Shown: positions 1 through 8,624, numbered from the stretch's first letter. The stretch: 64,000 bases of DNA from Staphylococcus condimenti (GCF_001618885.1 NZ_CP015114.1:2232001-2296000), one strand, 5' to 3'. Notes: generated by a model from the sequence alone, not told the origin. A program made the numbers and translations.

Positions 1-95
1 ACATCTAATATTTTTTTGGACATAAAATGCGCTCCATCTCGTAGCTTAATAATTTTATTATAATTCTTGAAGCGCAGAGAACATAATGATTTGTT

Positions 96-125
96 TAAAA
101 AAACGACAAGGAGAATCCTTGCCGT
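96..125 (-). terminator. Intrinsic terminator of the Bcr/CflA pump gene
   Basis: Read on the minus strand, a 10-bp stem (ACGGCAAGGA / TCCTTGTCGT) with a 3-nt loop is followed by a run of T. It lies just downstream of the stop codon of the efflux gene. Bases 1-95 to its left hold nothing I can identify. Confidence 0.85.
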
Positions 126-135
126 TGAAAGAAAA

Positions 136-1332
136 CTATGCTTTTTTAATCAACTTGCTCAACCAAATATTTAAAATAATGACTAAGATACTTGTTATAA
201 CGATAATGATGATAAACGGACCAACATTTGTACCGCCTTTAATACCAACAAGCGGTGCGATGATACCGCCTAATATAAATTGGAATAATCCTAGTAAACT
301 AGAAGCATTTCCACTTCCTCCAGATCTTTCTTCAATGGCTAAGGCAAATCCAACTGGGCCAATTCCTGTGACAGGACAAACCATGATAAAGAAAGAAATA
401 ACAAGTAACCAGAGTGGAAGATGGAACCAAGTTGTAATAATCACTAAGAAAACACCTGTTAATTGAATAGCAGTCAAGATATGCAATAATTTTTCACGTG
501 AAATATATTTCACAGCGAATGCTGTAATTTGGCTCATGAGAATCAAACCTACGCCGTTCACAGCATACATCCAACCGAATGCTTGAGGTGTCATGTGATA
601 AATTTTTTGAGTGATAAATGGTGAAGCTGCAGCGTAACTAAATAACATAACATAAGTTAAACCTTGCATTAACATCGGTACAACAAATCTTGCGTTGCTT
701 AATAAATGACCGAAATCTTTGAGAATTTCACCAAAGTTCAATCGTGCTACAGCATCAGAACGTGTTTCTTTCATCATTATCATTGCGGCAACAAATATTA
801 CCAGGGAAATAATTGTTAAAGCAGCAAAAATCATTTTCCAAGAGGTAAATGCTAACGTATAGCCGCCTACAAGTGGGGCAATAATAGTGATAATACCATT
901 TACAACTAATAAAGCAGCTAATGCTTGAGTCAAAGCAGTTCCATCAAATTGATCACCGACAGTTGCACGTGCAATAACAATTGCACCTCCGCCAAGTAAA
1001 CCTTGAATAAAGCGTAAGCCTAAAAATACATCGATAGAACTAATAAAAACACAGCTTAATGAAACAAGTGCCATTAAAATCAATATTGTCATCACTGTGC
1101 GTTTACGCCCATAAATATCTGAAAGCGGCCCGAAGATAAATTGTCCAAGAGCCATCCCAATCATTACAAAAGATAATGTTAACTGAGATGTAGAAGTTGA
1201 AACACCAAAGTCATCTTGGACTTGCGGCAATGCAGGGTTGTACATATCTACCAACATCGGACCGAAAGCTGTCATCGCACCTAAAACGATAATCATAATT
1301 AATGGCAGCCGCGCCTGTTCGTTTTTAATCAT
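136..1332 (-). CDS. Bcr/CflA family multidrug efflux MFS transporter
   Basis: Twelve-helix major facilitator of the drug:H+ antiporter Bcr/CflA type, expected in the cytoplasmic membrane. The loop between helices 2 and 3 carries the MFS motif GPLSDIYGRKR, and the ~400-residue length is normal for the family. A longer frame opens with TTG at 1353, but an AGGAG ribosome site lies inside those first codons, 10 nt before the ATG at 1332, so I take that start (MIKNEQ). It is a paralogue of the tcaB product at the other end of the window. Substrate is unknown; the family exports bicyclomycin, fluoroquinolones and similar drugs. It is monocistronic with its own terminator. Confidence 0.9.
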   Translation of the reverse strand: MIKNEQARLPLIMIIVLGAMTAFGPMLVDMYNPALPQVQDDFGVSTSTSQLTLSFVMIGMALGQFIFGPLSDIYGRKRTVMTILILMALVSLSCVFISSIDVFLGLRFIQGLLGGGAIVIARATVGDQFDGTALTQALAALLVVNGIITIIAPLVGGYTLAFTSWKMIFAALTIISLVIFVAAMIMMKETRSDAVARLNFGEILKDFGHLLSNARFVVPMLMQGLTYVMLFSYAAASPFITQKIYHMTPQAFGWMYAVNGVGLILMSQITAFAVKYISREKLLHILTAIQLTGVFLVIITTWFHLPLWLLVISFFIMVCPVTGIGPVGFALAIEERSGGSGNASSLLGLFQFILGGIIAPLVGIKGGTNVGPFIIIIVITSILVIILNIWLSKLIKKA

Positions 1333-1437
1333 TTTAAATTTTCTCCTCTTCAATCAATTATTATCCATTATAACGATTTCACTTGAAATTTGTAACGACC
1401 TTTCTGTATTTTATTTTTTAAAATTGAATTAAAATAA

Positions 1438-1979
1438 GCATTGGTTTCGAATGAATACATATTTATTTGGGCATCAATAGTAAATCACTCATTTTTCTTT
1501 TGTTTTTCAAAAGTAAAATATGTAGATGTTTTTGATATTAGAGTGATTAAGCATTGTTTGATACGTAATATGTTCGTAAAGCGCTGATTACAGTATTCGT
1601 TTGCTTGTTTCTAATGCCAATAGCTTCTTCCATAAGACCTAGAGTTTATACTTATTGGGTAGTCATTATGTTGATATTGTTTGAAAATATAAAATTTAAT
1701 CAACAAATGGTCAGCAAAATGCTATTGAGTTTTGTTATAATCTTTTGTGGTGTTATGTTATTCATTCTTTCTACTGTAGTTTATACAAATGTATAACGAA
1801 TTCATGATGTTAGAAAACAAATAGTACATCATCATAGAAAATTTCACTCAATAAAAGTCATACATCTTCCTTTTGAAGCTTTAATACAAAGGTCGACATC
1901 TTCTTCAAAAAATAAGAACCGTGATCTTAAAGCGTATTGGAAGAATCCACAAAACACAAAAATTGAATTTGTACCATAG
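1438..1979 (+). pseudogene. Decayed polytopic membrane protein gene (remnant)
   Basis: No intact gene fits here, but two plus-strand frames join into a protein-like remnant. One frame is open from 1438 to 1587. From about 1569 another frame continues through two hydrophobic helices (around LITVFVCLFLMPIA and LLSFVIIFCGVMLFI). It meets a TAA at 1794-1796 and then stays open to 1979 with a polar tail ending KNTKIEFVP-like. A frameshift near 1570-1585 plus one nonsense codon would explain this. The layout, a polytopic membrane protein directly before gtrA, resembles glycosylation modules in Firmicutes, but I cannot name the family. AT-rich chance openness is the alternative. Confidence 0.5.
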
Positions 1980-2011
1980 GGTGCATTAAATAAAAGTAAT
2001 GGAGCAGCAAA

Positions 2012-2395
2012 ATGAAACTTACCAAAACCCATTTTGAAATCATCAAATTTATTATTGTCGGCGGGATTAATACATTAGACTACTATCTTGTGTATTTAAT
2101 TCTTTTAAAAGGTATTGGAATTAATTATATGATAAGCCATATTACAGGGTTTATTGTCAGTTTTATAATTTCATACTATTTAAATTGTTACTTTGTTTAT
2201 AAAGTTAAACCAACCTGGAGAAAATTTATTCAATTTCCATTAACACAAGTTGTAAATATGGGAATGCAGACATTATTGTTATATATTTTCGTACAATGGT
2301 TGCATATTTCTTCTGTGATTGCACCATTTGCGGGATTGATTTTAACGATTCCTGTAACCTTTATTATGTCCAAATATATATTACGTGATCGTTGA
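2012..2395 (+). CDS. GtrA family membrane protein
   Basis: A 127-residue protein with four predicted membrane helices and the typical GtrA opening FIIVGGINTLDYYLVY. GtrA proteins are thought to help move undecaprenyl-linked sugars across the membrane for decoration of cell-surface polymers; in Gram-positives they work with CsbB-type glycosyltransferases and YfhO-type proteins. No such partner is intact beside it; the upstream remnant may once have been one. The ribosome site GGAGC lies about 6 nt before the ATG. A hairpin terminator follows directly. The family is clear; the substrate is unknown. Confidence 0.85.
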   Translation: MKLTKTHFEIIKFIIVGGINTLDYYLVYLILLKGIGINYMISHITGFIVSFIISYYLNCYFVYKVKPTWRKFIQFPLTQVVNMGMQTLLLYIFVQWLHISSVIAPFAGLILTIPVTFIMSKYILRDR

Positions 2396-2403
2396 TTAGG
2401 TTG

Positions 2404-2447
2404 AAAATTTACCGCTCAGACTTAAATGGTTTTAGCGGTAAATTTTT
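2404..2447 (+). terminator. Terminator of gtrA
   Basis: A 13-bp stem (AAAATTTACCGCT / AGCGGTAAATTTT) closes on a 17-nt loop and ends in T5, nine bases after the gtrA stop codon. Confidence 0.85.
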
Positions 2448-2567
2448 AGGTGAGACTAATTTAAAAATTAGCATAAGAAATTAAAAAATAATTAAAAATA
2501 AAAAAATTGAATCTATCTAAAATATGACGCATAATTAAATATAAGAAAGAAGAAGGTGGGAAGCAGG

Positions 2568-3458
2568 ATGTCAGCGAGTGACAATTTACAAAAAGCGCAA
2601 AGAGGTGCTTATTTAAGTTTAATTGTTTACATCATCCTTTCAGCAGCTAAGTTTATTGTGGGTTATTCCTATCATTCAGCAGCTGTACGTGCGGATGCTT
2701 TAAATAATATGACAGATATTTTAGTTTCAATTGCAGTCATTGTAGGATTAAAAATTTCAATCAAACCTGCAGACAAAAATCATCCATACGGACATTTGAA
2801 ATCTGAAAATATCGCTACATTACTTGTGTCTTTTATTATAATGTTTGTAGGGGTTCAAGTCGTCATGCAAAATTTCCCGAGAATTTTCAGCAATGATTAT
2901 CACACCCCTAATCCAGTGACGATTGTAATCAGCTTTATCAGTGGCATCATCATGCTTGCTGTTTTTTATTACAATTTCAGATTAGCAAAGCGTACAAATA
3001 GCCGTTCATTACATTCTTCCTCATTAGATAATTTATCTGATAGTATTGTCAGTTTAGGAACAGGGGTCGGCCTGATATTTACTCAATTCGGCTTTCCAAT
3101 CGTTGATATCATTTTAGCCACGATTTTAGGTTTGCTTATTGTATATACAGGTTTTTCAATTTTTAGAGAATCTATTTTTACATTAAGCGATGGTTTTAAT
3201 GAGCGAGACTTAGAATTATATCGTCAAGAAGTATTAGAAGTACCTGATGTGATAGATGTAAAGACAATCAAAGGACGCTATCACGGCAGTAGTGTTTTCG
3301 TAGATGTAACAATTGTAGTGAAACCCGATATTACACTAGACGAAGCACATGAAATTTGCGATAGAGTCGAAACATATATGCATGAAAAAGGTGTTTCATC
3401 AGTTTATGTGCATCCTGAACCGTATCATCCAGAAAGAGCTGAAAAAGATTTACCGTAG
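2568..3458 (+). CDS. Cation diffusion facilitator, Mn2+-exporter type
   Basis: CDF transporter of 296 residues with six membrane helices and a cytoplasmic C-terminal domain (roughly residues 210-290). Helix 2 carries ADALNNMTD and helix 5 carries SLDNLSDS. This N-x3-D plus D-x3-D set is the metal site of the manganese CDF exporters (MntE, and MneP/MneS in Bacillus), unlike the His-containing sites of zinc CDFs. I infer Mn2+ efflux. A GTG opens the frame at 2556, but the ribosome site AAGGTGG precedes the ATG at 2568 with normal spacing, so I use that. It is a single gene with its own terminator. Confidence 0.88.
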   Translation: MSASDNLQKAQRGAYLSLIVYIILSAAKFIVGYSYHSAAVRADALNNMTDILVSIAVIVGLKISIKPADKNHPYGHLKSENIATLLVSFIIMFVGVQVVMQNFPRIFSNDYHTPNPVTIVISFISGIIMLAVFYYNFRLAKRTNSRSLHSSSLDNLSDSIVSLGTGVGLIFTQFGFPIVDIILATILGLLIVYTGFSIFRESIFTLSDGFNERDLELYRQEVLEVPDVIDVKTIKGRYHGSSVFVDVTIVVKPDITLDEAHEICDRVETYMHEKGVSSVYVHPEPYHPERAEKDLP

Positions 3459-3491
3459 CAATGTCAACGTTATAATAAAATATTGATTTTA

Positions 3492-3529
3492 AAAGGTATC
3501 GGAGCATAAATTGTTTTGATATCTTTTTT
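3492..3529 (+). terminator. Terminator of the CDF gene
   Basis: A 9-bp stem (AAAGGTATC / GATATCTTT, one G-T pair) is followed by T6, 34 bases after the CDF stop. Confidence 0.7.
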
Positions 3530-3533
3530 GCAT

Positions 3534-3568
3534 AAAAAAATACTTGAGACTTATGCCTCAAGTATTTT
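3534..3568. terminator. Bidirectional terminator between the CDF gene and the transglycosylase gene
   Basis: Stem AATACTTGAG / CTCAAGTATT with an 8-nt loop, flanked by A7 on the left and T4 on the right. It serves mainly the minus-strand gene that ends at 3601. Confidence 0.85.
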
Positions 3569-3600
3569 AACGTCGTTAAGAGATTATATTTAAAATGGTT

Positions 3601-3969
3601 TTACCACCAGCCGTTTGCTTCACGGAATTGAATAGCTTGATCGATTGAACCGTAACGATCTTCAGCATATTGAATCATGCCTTTAGTTTGTTCTTCAACA
3701 GAACCAGTTCCCCAAGCTTCTTTCGTTTGTCCTAGTCCTCGATATCCTAATTCATTTACAGCATCAGGGTTGCCGCCTGATTCAGGCATTACAATGTTTT
3801 CCCACATTTCTTCAGTACCTCCTGCAGCGATAAAACGGTCATGTACTGATTGTGTACTTGATTGTTCAGCTGCATGTGCTGTGTTAGTGTTCGTATCTGC
3901 TTGAATTCCTGCACTTGCTGCTGTAGCGATTGAAAAAGCAGCAAATGATGACAACAATAATTTTTTCAT
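3601..3969 (-). CDS. Small secreted transglycosylase-like protein (SceD/IsaA/Apf type)
   Basis: A 122-residue secreted protein. A signal peptide covers about residues 1-34 (KKLLLSSFAAFS... cleaved after the AHAA region). The rest is a lone lytic transglycosylase-like domain with the catalytic-type glutamate in IVMPESGGNP, a GYRGLGQTKEAWGTGS segment and the ANGWW ending typical of Apf-like wall proteins. It is about half the length of IsaA or SceD because the variable middle region is missing. It probably cleaves or binds peptidoglycan during wall turnover. AGGAGG stands 12 nt before the ATG. Its long AT-rich 5' region (3970-4251) contains the gpmA promoter on the other strand; I could not confirm a paired WalR site. 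Confidence 0.82.
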   Translation of the reverse strand: MKKLLLSSFAAFSIATAASAGIQADTNTNTAHAAEQSSTQSVHDRFIAAGGTEEMWENIVMPESGGNPDAVNELGYRGLGQTKEAWGTGSVEEQTKGMIQYAEDRYGSIDQAIQFREANGWW

Positions 3970-4251
3970 AATAAAAAATATCCTCCTGAATTGAATTTAT
4001 ATCATTCGTTCGTAATTCACAAAAACTACTTTAACATTTTAAATAATTGCATTGGTTACACGTTTTTCACAAAATACTTACGAAAAATTTAAAATGTAAC
4101 ATGAATATGACAAACCATTTCAAAACGAAAATTTTTTGTCTTTTTTTAATATGATTGAAAAATCTCAGGATAAATGTTCGGAATAATTATACTATTATAA
4201 ACGAAAGTGATATATTTCATATGAGAGATTACAAAGAAAGGAATGTTAATT

Positions 4252-4938
4252 ATGCCAACATTAATATTATGCCGACACGGACAAAGTGTTTGGAATGCTG
4301 AAAATTTATTTACAGGCTGGACTGATGTTGATTTATCAGACCAAGGTGTAGAAGAAGCAACAACTTCAGGTGATCGTTTAAAACAAGAAGGAATTGAAAT
4401 TGATATTGCATTTACATCTGTTTTACAACGTGCAATTAAAACCACTTATCATTTGCTTGACCGTTCAAACCAATTATTTGTACCTCTATATAAAAACTGG
4501 CGCTTAAACGAACGCCACTATGGCGGCTTGCAAGGGTTAAATAAAGATGCTGCACGTGAAGAGTTCGGCGAAGAACAAGTGCATATTTGGCGTCGATCTT
4601 ATGATATTGCTCCTCCTGATGCCACAGCTGAACAACGAGAGGCTGATTTAGCTGATCGTAAATATCAAGGGTTGGATGAACGTGTTATTCCAACATCGGA
4701 AAGTTTAAAAGATACTTTAGAAAGAGTTATTCCATATTGGAATGATGCTATTGCTCCTGAATTACTAACAGGTAAAACAGTATTGGTTTCTGCACATGGC
4801 AACTCTCTGCGTGCATTAATCAAACATATTGAAGGTGTATCAGATGAAGATATCGTAGGTTATGAAATCAAAACAGGTGCTCCGCTTATTTACGAATTAG
4901 ATGAAAATTTAGGATTTGTATCTAAACATTATTTATAA
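4252..4938 (+). CDS. gpmA: 2,3-bisphosphoglycerate-dependent phosphoglycerate mutase
   Basis: Interconverts 3- and 2-phosphoglycerate in glycolysis, in the cytosol. The 228-residue protein has the phosphohistidine motif CRHGQS (His9), the ERHYGGLQGLNK segment with the catalytic Glu, and the second histidine motif SAHGNS, all typical of dPGM. An ATG three codons upstream (4243) overlaps the ribosome site AAAGGAA; the ATG at 4252 has correct 9-nt spacing and gives the conserved start MPTLILCRHG. It is monocistronic and ends in a strong terminator. Gene order gpmA-tcyABC matches other staphylococci as I recall. Confidence 0.95.
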   Translation: MPTLILCRHGQSVWNAENLFTGWTDVDLSDQGVEEATTSGDRLKQEGIEIDIAFTSVLQRAIKTTYHLLDRSNQLFVPLYKNWRLNERHYGGLQGLNKDAAREEFGEEQVHIWRRSYDIAPPDATAEQREADLADRKYQGLDERVIPTSESLKDTLERVIPYWNDAIAPELLTGKTVLVSAHGNSLRALIKHIEGVSDEDIVGYEIKTGAPLIYELDENLGFVSKHYL

Positions 4939-4948
4939 CGAAAAAAAT

Positions 4949-4987
4949 AAAGGATTCCAAACCACAAGATGGTTCGGAATCCTTTTT
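4949..4987 (+). terminator. Terminator of gpmA
   Basis: Stem AAAGGATTCC / GGAATCCTTT with an imperfect inner helix, followed by T5. Confidence 0.88.
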
Positions 4988-5205
4988 CTTTGCAAATGAC
5001 CAGGATAGAGTTTTCTAAAAGAAAAGACTTAGTAACGTCTTAAATAATAAATTAGGGAATATTTTATAAATATGAAATACTGTTTAACCCGCATGCAGAG
5101 AGACACACAACTAGGGAACAACCTGGGAAAGTTGTTTTCAGTTTGTGAAACGGATTGGAATTATTAGTGTTTAAAGGATCATTTGCAAAGTCATTTATCT
5201 ATTTA
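4988..5205. other. Unassigned intergenic DNA with a nested hairpin
   Basis: No open frame stands out. Bases 5106-5147 can fold into a nested hairpin (outer CACAA..TTGTG, inner AACAAC at 5117-5122 with GTTGTT at 5131-5136). There is no T-run, so it is not a simple terminator. It could belong to a small RNA or to the 3' end of the 36-residue gene transcript. I have no family match. Confidence 0.3.
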
Positions 5206-5316
5206 TTAATTATTCTTATTGCGTTTGTGACTTTTAATAACTTTTAAAGCACGTTTACGTGTTTTGATATTAGGACTATTCAAATTACGACGTGCAGTTG
5301 ATAAATCTAATTTCAT
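5206..5316 (-). CDS. 36-residue basic protein under a Zur box (putative metal homeostasis protein)
   Basis: A very short gene missed by ordinary length cut-offs. It encodes 36 residues, starting MKLDLSTARRNLNSPNIKT and continuing with a Lys/Arg-rich tail containing RKRALKVIK. A strong ribosome site AGGAGGCG stands 6 nt before the ATG. It resembles the short Firmicute proteins annotated as putative metal homeostasis protein, which share the SPN-x-KTRKRALK core. The function of that family is not established to my knowledge. A Zur-type palindrome overlaps the -35 region (TTTACA, 17 nt, CATAAT), so expression in zinc starvation is likely. It has no Cys or acidic metal site and only one His, so direct zinc binding looks unlikely; a ribosome- or RNA-related role would fit its charge. 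Confidence 0.8.
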   Translation of the reverse strand: MKLDLSTARRNLNSPNIKTRKRALKVIKSHKRNKNN

Positions 5317-5370
5317 AATTTTCGCCTCCTAAATGGACTTTCTCTATTATGCAATATTTTCAGCAGAATG

Positions 5371-5393
5371 TAAATAGTAATGATTACGATTTA
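5371..5393 (-). promoter_or_regulatory. Zur operator of the 36-residue gene
   Basis: A 23-bp palindrome: TAAATAGTAAT, one base, ATTACGATTTA. It matches the staphylococcal/Bacillus Zur consensus (halves TAAATCGTAAT and ATTACGATTTA) with one mismatch. It overlaps the -35 box of the promoter reading into the minus-strand gene, as expected for a repressor. Confidence 0.85.
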
Positions 5394-5486
5394 ATAAACA
5401 GTTAATATTTTATATCGTGTAATTGAGCAAATTATGGGAATACATATTATAAGGAAATTTCAGGAATACAGTTATTGATTTAAATA

Positions 5487-5515
5487 TTGACGGGAACGGG
5501 CGCAAGGCTTAAAAT
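5487..5515 (+). promoter_or_regulatory. tcyABC promoter
   Basis: TTGACG at 5487-5492, a 17-nt spacer and TAAAAT at 5510-5515: a near-consensus sigma-A promoter 45 nt before the tcyA start. Confidence 0.75.
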
Positions 5516-5520
5516 TAATG

Positions 5521-5541
5521 TTATTCCGATTAGAATGATAA
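5521..5541 (+). promoter_or_regulatory. Possible CymR-type operator of tcyABC
   Basis: An imperfect inverted repeat (TTATTCC, 5 nt, GAATGATAA) covers the expected start of transcription. Cystine uptake genes in staphylococci are repressed by CymR, whose sites contain TTCC and GAAT halves. The match is by eye and incomplete. Confidence 0.35.
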
Positions 5542-5559
5542 GGATAAAGGAGAAAATTT

Positions 5560-6348
5560 ATGAAGAGAATATTATTAACTGTTTTAACAATCGTATTAAC
5601 AGTGGCTTTGGCTGCATGTGGCAACGGTTCAAGTGATAACAAATCATCAAAGTCTAAAGATGATAATAAAACACTCGTGGTAGGTACAGAGGGAACTTAT
5701 GCACCGTTTACATACCATGATAAAAAAGGGAATTTAACAGGCTACGATATTGATGTAACAAAAGCAGTAGCAAAAGAAATGGGATACAAAGTTAAGTTTA
5801 AAGAAACACAATGGGACTCAATGTTTGCAGGTCTTGATTCAGGTCGTTTCGATATGATTGCCAACCAAGTTGGTATTAATAAGGATAGAGAAGCAAAATA
5901 TAAATTCTCTAAACCATACACTTATTCATCTGGTGTATTAGTAGTTAATAAAGATAATAAAAACATTAAATCTTTTGACGATGTTAAAGGTAAAAAAATG
6001 GCGCAAACATTCACATCTAATTACGGTGAACTTGCAAAATCTAAAGGCGCTGAACTTGTTAAAGTAGATGGTTTTAACCAAGCAATGGATTTATTACAAT
6101 CACACCGTGTTGAAGGTACTTTCAATGACAGCTTATCTTACTTAGATTATAAAAAACAAAAACCTAATGCAAAAATCAAAGAAATCAAAGGTAATGCAGA
6201 AAAAAGTAAAACTGCTTTCACTTTCACTAAAAAAGAAGACGATGCAACAATTAAAAAAGTAAACAAAGCATTAGATAAATTAGAAAAAAATGGCGAACTA
6301 GCTAAAATCGATAAGAAATGGTTTGGTCAAGATGTTTCTAAACCTTAA
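5560..6348 (+). CDS. tcyA: Cystine ABC transporter substrate-binding lipoprotein
   Basis: Solute-binding protein family 3, 262 residues. It has a lipoprotein signal peptide with the lipobox ALAAC (Cys at about residue 20), then a Lys/Ser-rich linker, then the two-lobed binding domain starting LVVGTEGTYAPFTYHDKKG. It captures the ligand outside the membrane for the permease and ATPase encoded next. Position beside gpmA and similarity to the S. aureus TcyABC cystine system support cystine/cysteine as substrate; other polar amino acids are possible. The ribosome site AAAGGAGAA precedes the ATG. The 3' end overlaps the permease gene. Confidence 0.87.
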   Translation: MKRILLTVLTIVLTVALAACGNGSSDNKSSKSKDDNKTLVVGTEGTYAPFTYHDKKGNLTGYDIDVTKAVAKEMGYKVKFKETQWDSMFAGLDSGRFDMIANQVGINKDREAKYKFSKPYTYSSGVLVVNKDNKNIKSFDDVKGKKMAQTFTSNYGELAKSKGAELVKVDGFNQAMDLLQSHRVEGTFNDSLSYLDYKKQKPNAKIKEIKGNAEKSKTAFTFTKKEDDATIKKVNKALDKLEKNGELAKIDKKWFGQDVSKP

Positions 6349-7066
6349 TGCAATCGTTTTGAATGAACAGCAGTTACATGCATTAGATGCAGCACGACAA
6401 GCTTTCCTTCCTATGTTAGGCGGATTGATCAAGTATTCAATACCTATTACCTTAATTACATTTATTTTAGGATTGATTATTGCATTATTTACAGCATTAA
6501 TGCGAATCAGCACAAGTAAGGTTTTACGCGGCATTGCGAGAGTTTACGTGTCTATTATTCGTGGAACGCCAATGATTGTTCAATTATTCATCATATTCTA
6601 TGGATTACCAGAACTCGGCAGATTGGTTACGAATAATCCTGATACACAGTGGACATTGCCTTCTGTAGTAGCGGCAATTATAGGTTTATCTTTAAATGTC
6701 GGTGCTTATGCTTCAGAGATTATCCGTGGTGGAATACTGTCAATACCTAAAGGACAGACTGAAGCGGCGTATTCAATCGGGATGAATTATCGTCAAACAA
6801 TCCAACGTATTATCTTACCGCAAGCTATCCGAGTATCAGTACCAGCACTTGGTAATACGTTCCTCAGCTTATTGAAAGATACATCTTTATTAGGATTTAT
6901 TCTAGTAGCAGAGATGTTCAGAAAAGCACAGGAAGTGGCTTCGACAACATATGAATATTTAACAATTTATATTCTTGTTGCGATATTATACTGGGTTGTT
7001 TGCTTTATCATTTCAGTGATTCAATCCTTCTATGAATCTTACTTAGAAAGAGGTTATCGTTCATGA
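6332..7066 (+). CDS. tcyB: Cystine ABC transporter permease
   Basis: Polar amino-acid ABC permease of the HisM/GlnP class with about five membrane helices. The EAA coupling loop appears as [25 protein letters not shown], which docks on the ATPase (shown here only as a region around residues 150-175). The start is uncertain. TTG at 6323 and ATG at 6332 both lie inside the end of tcyA and neither has a good ribosome site, so translation is probably coupled to tcyA. The 3' end overlaps tcyC by 4 nt (ATGA). Confidence 0.86.
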   Translation: MFLNLNAIVLNEQQLHALDAARQAFLPMLGGLIKYSIPITLITFILGLIIALFTALMRISTSKVLRGIARVYVSIIRGTPMIVQLFIIFYGLPELGRLVTNNPDTQWTLPSVVAAIIGLSLNVGAYASEIIRGGILSIPKGQTEAAYSIGMNYRQTIQRIILPQAIRVSVPALGNTFLSLLKDTSLLGFILVAEMFRKAQEVASTTYEYLTIYILVAILYWVVCFIISVIQSFYESYLERGYRS

Positions 7067-7800
7067 TTGAATTGAAGAATATTAAAAAATCTTTCGGTGA
7101 TAAGGAAGTTATTAAGGGCGTTAATCTTAATGTAAATGAAGGTGAAGTTGTAACGTTGATTGGACGCTCTGGTTCTGGCAAAACAACTTTACTACGTATG
7201 ATGAACGCATTGGAATTACCGACTGAAGGACAAGTTTGGGTGAATGGTGAAACTTATACGAACAATGATAAGAAATCACAAATCCGTGTTCGAAAACAAT
7301 CAGGGATGGTATTCCAAAACTATAATCTTTTCCCACACAAGACAGCTATTGAAAATGTAATGGAAGGTCTTATCGTTGTGAAAAAGATGAATAAACAAGA
7401 AGCAAGAAAACGTGCTGAATCATTACTTGAAAAAGTAGGATTAACAAATGTTAAAGATCAGCATCCAAGTGCTTTATCTGGTGGTCAACAACAACGTGTT
7501 GCAATTGCAAGAGCATTAGCAATGAATCCTAAAGTGATGTTGTTTGATGAACCAACCTCTGCGCTTGATCCGGAACTTGTAAATGAAGTATTGCGAGTTA
7601 TTAAAGAGCTTGCACGCGAAGGTATGACAATGGTCATTGTTACCCATGAAATGCGCTTTGCGAAAGAAGTTTCAGATAAAACGGTATTTATTCATGAGGG
7701 TGTAATTGGAGAAGAAGGGAAGCCTTCTGAAGTTTTTGAACATCCGAAATCTAAGGATTTGCAACGCTTCTTAAATGTGATTCAAGAACAAGAAATTTAA
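7063..7800 (+). CDS. tcyC: Cystine ABC transporter ATP-binding protein
   Basis: A 245-residue ABC ATPase of the GlnQ/HisP type that powers the importer. Walker A is [11 protein letters not shown], the Q-loop lies in [12 protein letters not shown], the signature is [16 protein letters not shown], and Walker B is [14 protein letters not shown], followed by the H-loop IVTHEM. All catalytic elements are intact. The ribosome site AAAGAGG stands upstream, and the gene overlaps tcyB by 4 nt, so the three genes form one operon that ends at the following hairpin. Confidence 0.92.
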   Translation: MIELKNIKKSFGDKEVIKGVNLNVNEGEVVTLIGRSGSGKTTLLRMMNALELPTEGQVWVNGETYTNNDKKSQIRVRKQSGMVFQNYNLFPHKTAIENVMEGLIVVKKMNKQEARKRAESLLEKVGLTNVKDQHPSALSGGQQQRVAIARALAMNPKVMLFDEPTSALDPELVNEVLRVIKELAREGMTMVIVTHEMRFAKEVSDKTVFIHEGVIGEEGKPSEVFEHPKSKDLQRFLNVIQEQEI

Positions 7801-7807
7801 ATTCATT

Positions 7808-7846
7808 TCTCTCGATTTATTACTTATAAATCGAGAGTTTTTATTT
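7808..7846 (+). terminator. Terminator of tcyABC
   Basis: An 11-bp perfect stem (CTCTCGATTTA / TAAATCGAGAG) followed by T5ATTTT. Confidence 0.9.
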
Positions 7847-8008
7847 TGTCATAATTACGTATAGCACTTTATCTAGATACAGTGTATGATGAATTTTGAG
7901 AGAGTTTAAAGAAAAAGAATAAACACTATGAATTGGAAACATGATTTAAGAATGAAGAAATCGATTCAAGTGGATAGAGAACAATTAGAATCGAGGCGTA
8001 TTTTATTT

Positions 8009-8608
8009 ATGAAAAAATTGGTGTTATTAATTTGCATTGGTATTATCGCAGCTGTATTACAAGGATGTTCACAAAAAGACTCTGACTTAGAAAGTAAGAG
8101 TGATAAAATCAAAGTTGTAGAATTTGCTGATTATAAATGTCCATATTGTAAAAAAGTAGAAGATAATATCATGCCGAAATTAAAAAAAGATTATATTGAT
8201 AAAGGCAAAGTAGACTATCAAATGGTTAACGTAGCTTTTTTAGGTAAAGATTCTATTATTGGTTCGCGTGCAGGCCATGCAGTAAAAAATATTGCGCCTA
8301 AACAATACTTAGAATTCCAAAAGAAAATATTTGCAGCACAACCTAATACAGAAGATCACAAAAAACCTTGGATTAATGAAAAATTATTAGACAAGTTAAT
8401 CGATGATTTAAATATCTCAAATAAACAAAAGTCGGAGATTAAAAAAGACTATAAAACAAAAGATAGCAAATCTTGGAAAGATGCTGAAAAAGACAAAGCA
8501 TTTGCTAAAAAGAAAAATGTAGATACAGTACCAGTTGTTTTTGTGGATGGTACCAAATTGGATGATCCGTATCATTTTAAAGAGTATAAAGATTTACTTG
8601 AAAAATAA
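8009..8608 (+). CDS. dsbA: DsbA-like thiol:disulfide oxidoreductase lipoprotein
   Basis: Extracytoplasmic thioredoxin-fold lipoprotein of 199 residues. The signal peptide MKKLVLLICIGIIAAVLQGC ends in a lipobox with Gln at -2, which is unusual but tolerated. The active site is CPYC in FADYKCPYCKK. The downstream DSIIGSRAGHA and cis-Pro (TVPVVF) segments match staphylococcal DsbA, which acts as an oxidant in protein folding without a DsbB partner. A longer frame opens at 7928, but its extra residues are charged and would destroy the signal peptide; GAGG at 7993 supports the ATG at 8009. It is monocistronic. Confidence 0.88.
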   Translation: MKKLVLLICIGIIAAVLQGCSQKDSDLESKSDKIKVVEFADYKCPYCKKVEDNIMPKLKKDYIDKGKVDYQMVNVAFLGKDSIIGSRAGHAVKNIAPKQYLEFQKKIFAAQPNTEDHKKPWINEKLLDKLIDDLNISNKQKSEIKKDYKTKDSKSWKDAEKDKAFAKKKNVDTVPVVFVDGTKLDDPYHFKEYKDLLEK

Positions 8609-8624
8609 AGCAATATAAAGACGA

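Noticed and set aside
1844..2032. 62-codon minus-strand frame overlapping the gtrA start
   Set aside because: No ribosome site; it is antisense to the better supported plus-strand remnant and to gtrA.
4000..4110. Possible WalR box upstream of the small transglycosylase gene
   Set aside because: A single GTTACA half is present (near 4056), but the partner half at the required 5-nt spacing has a mismatch (TTCACA).
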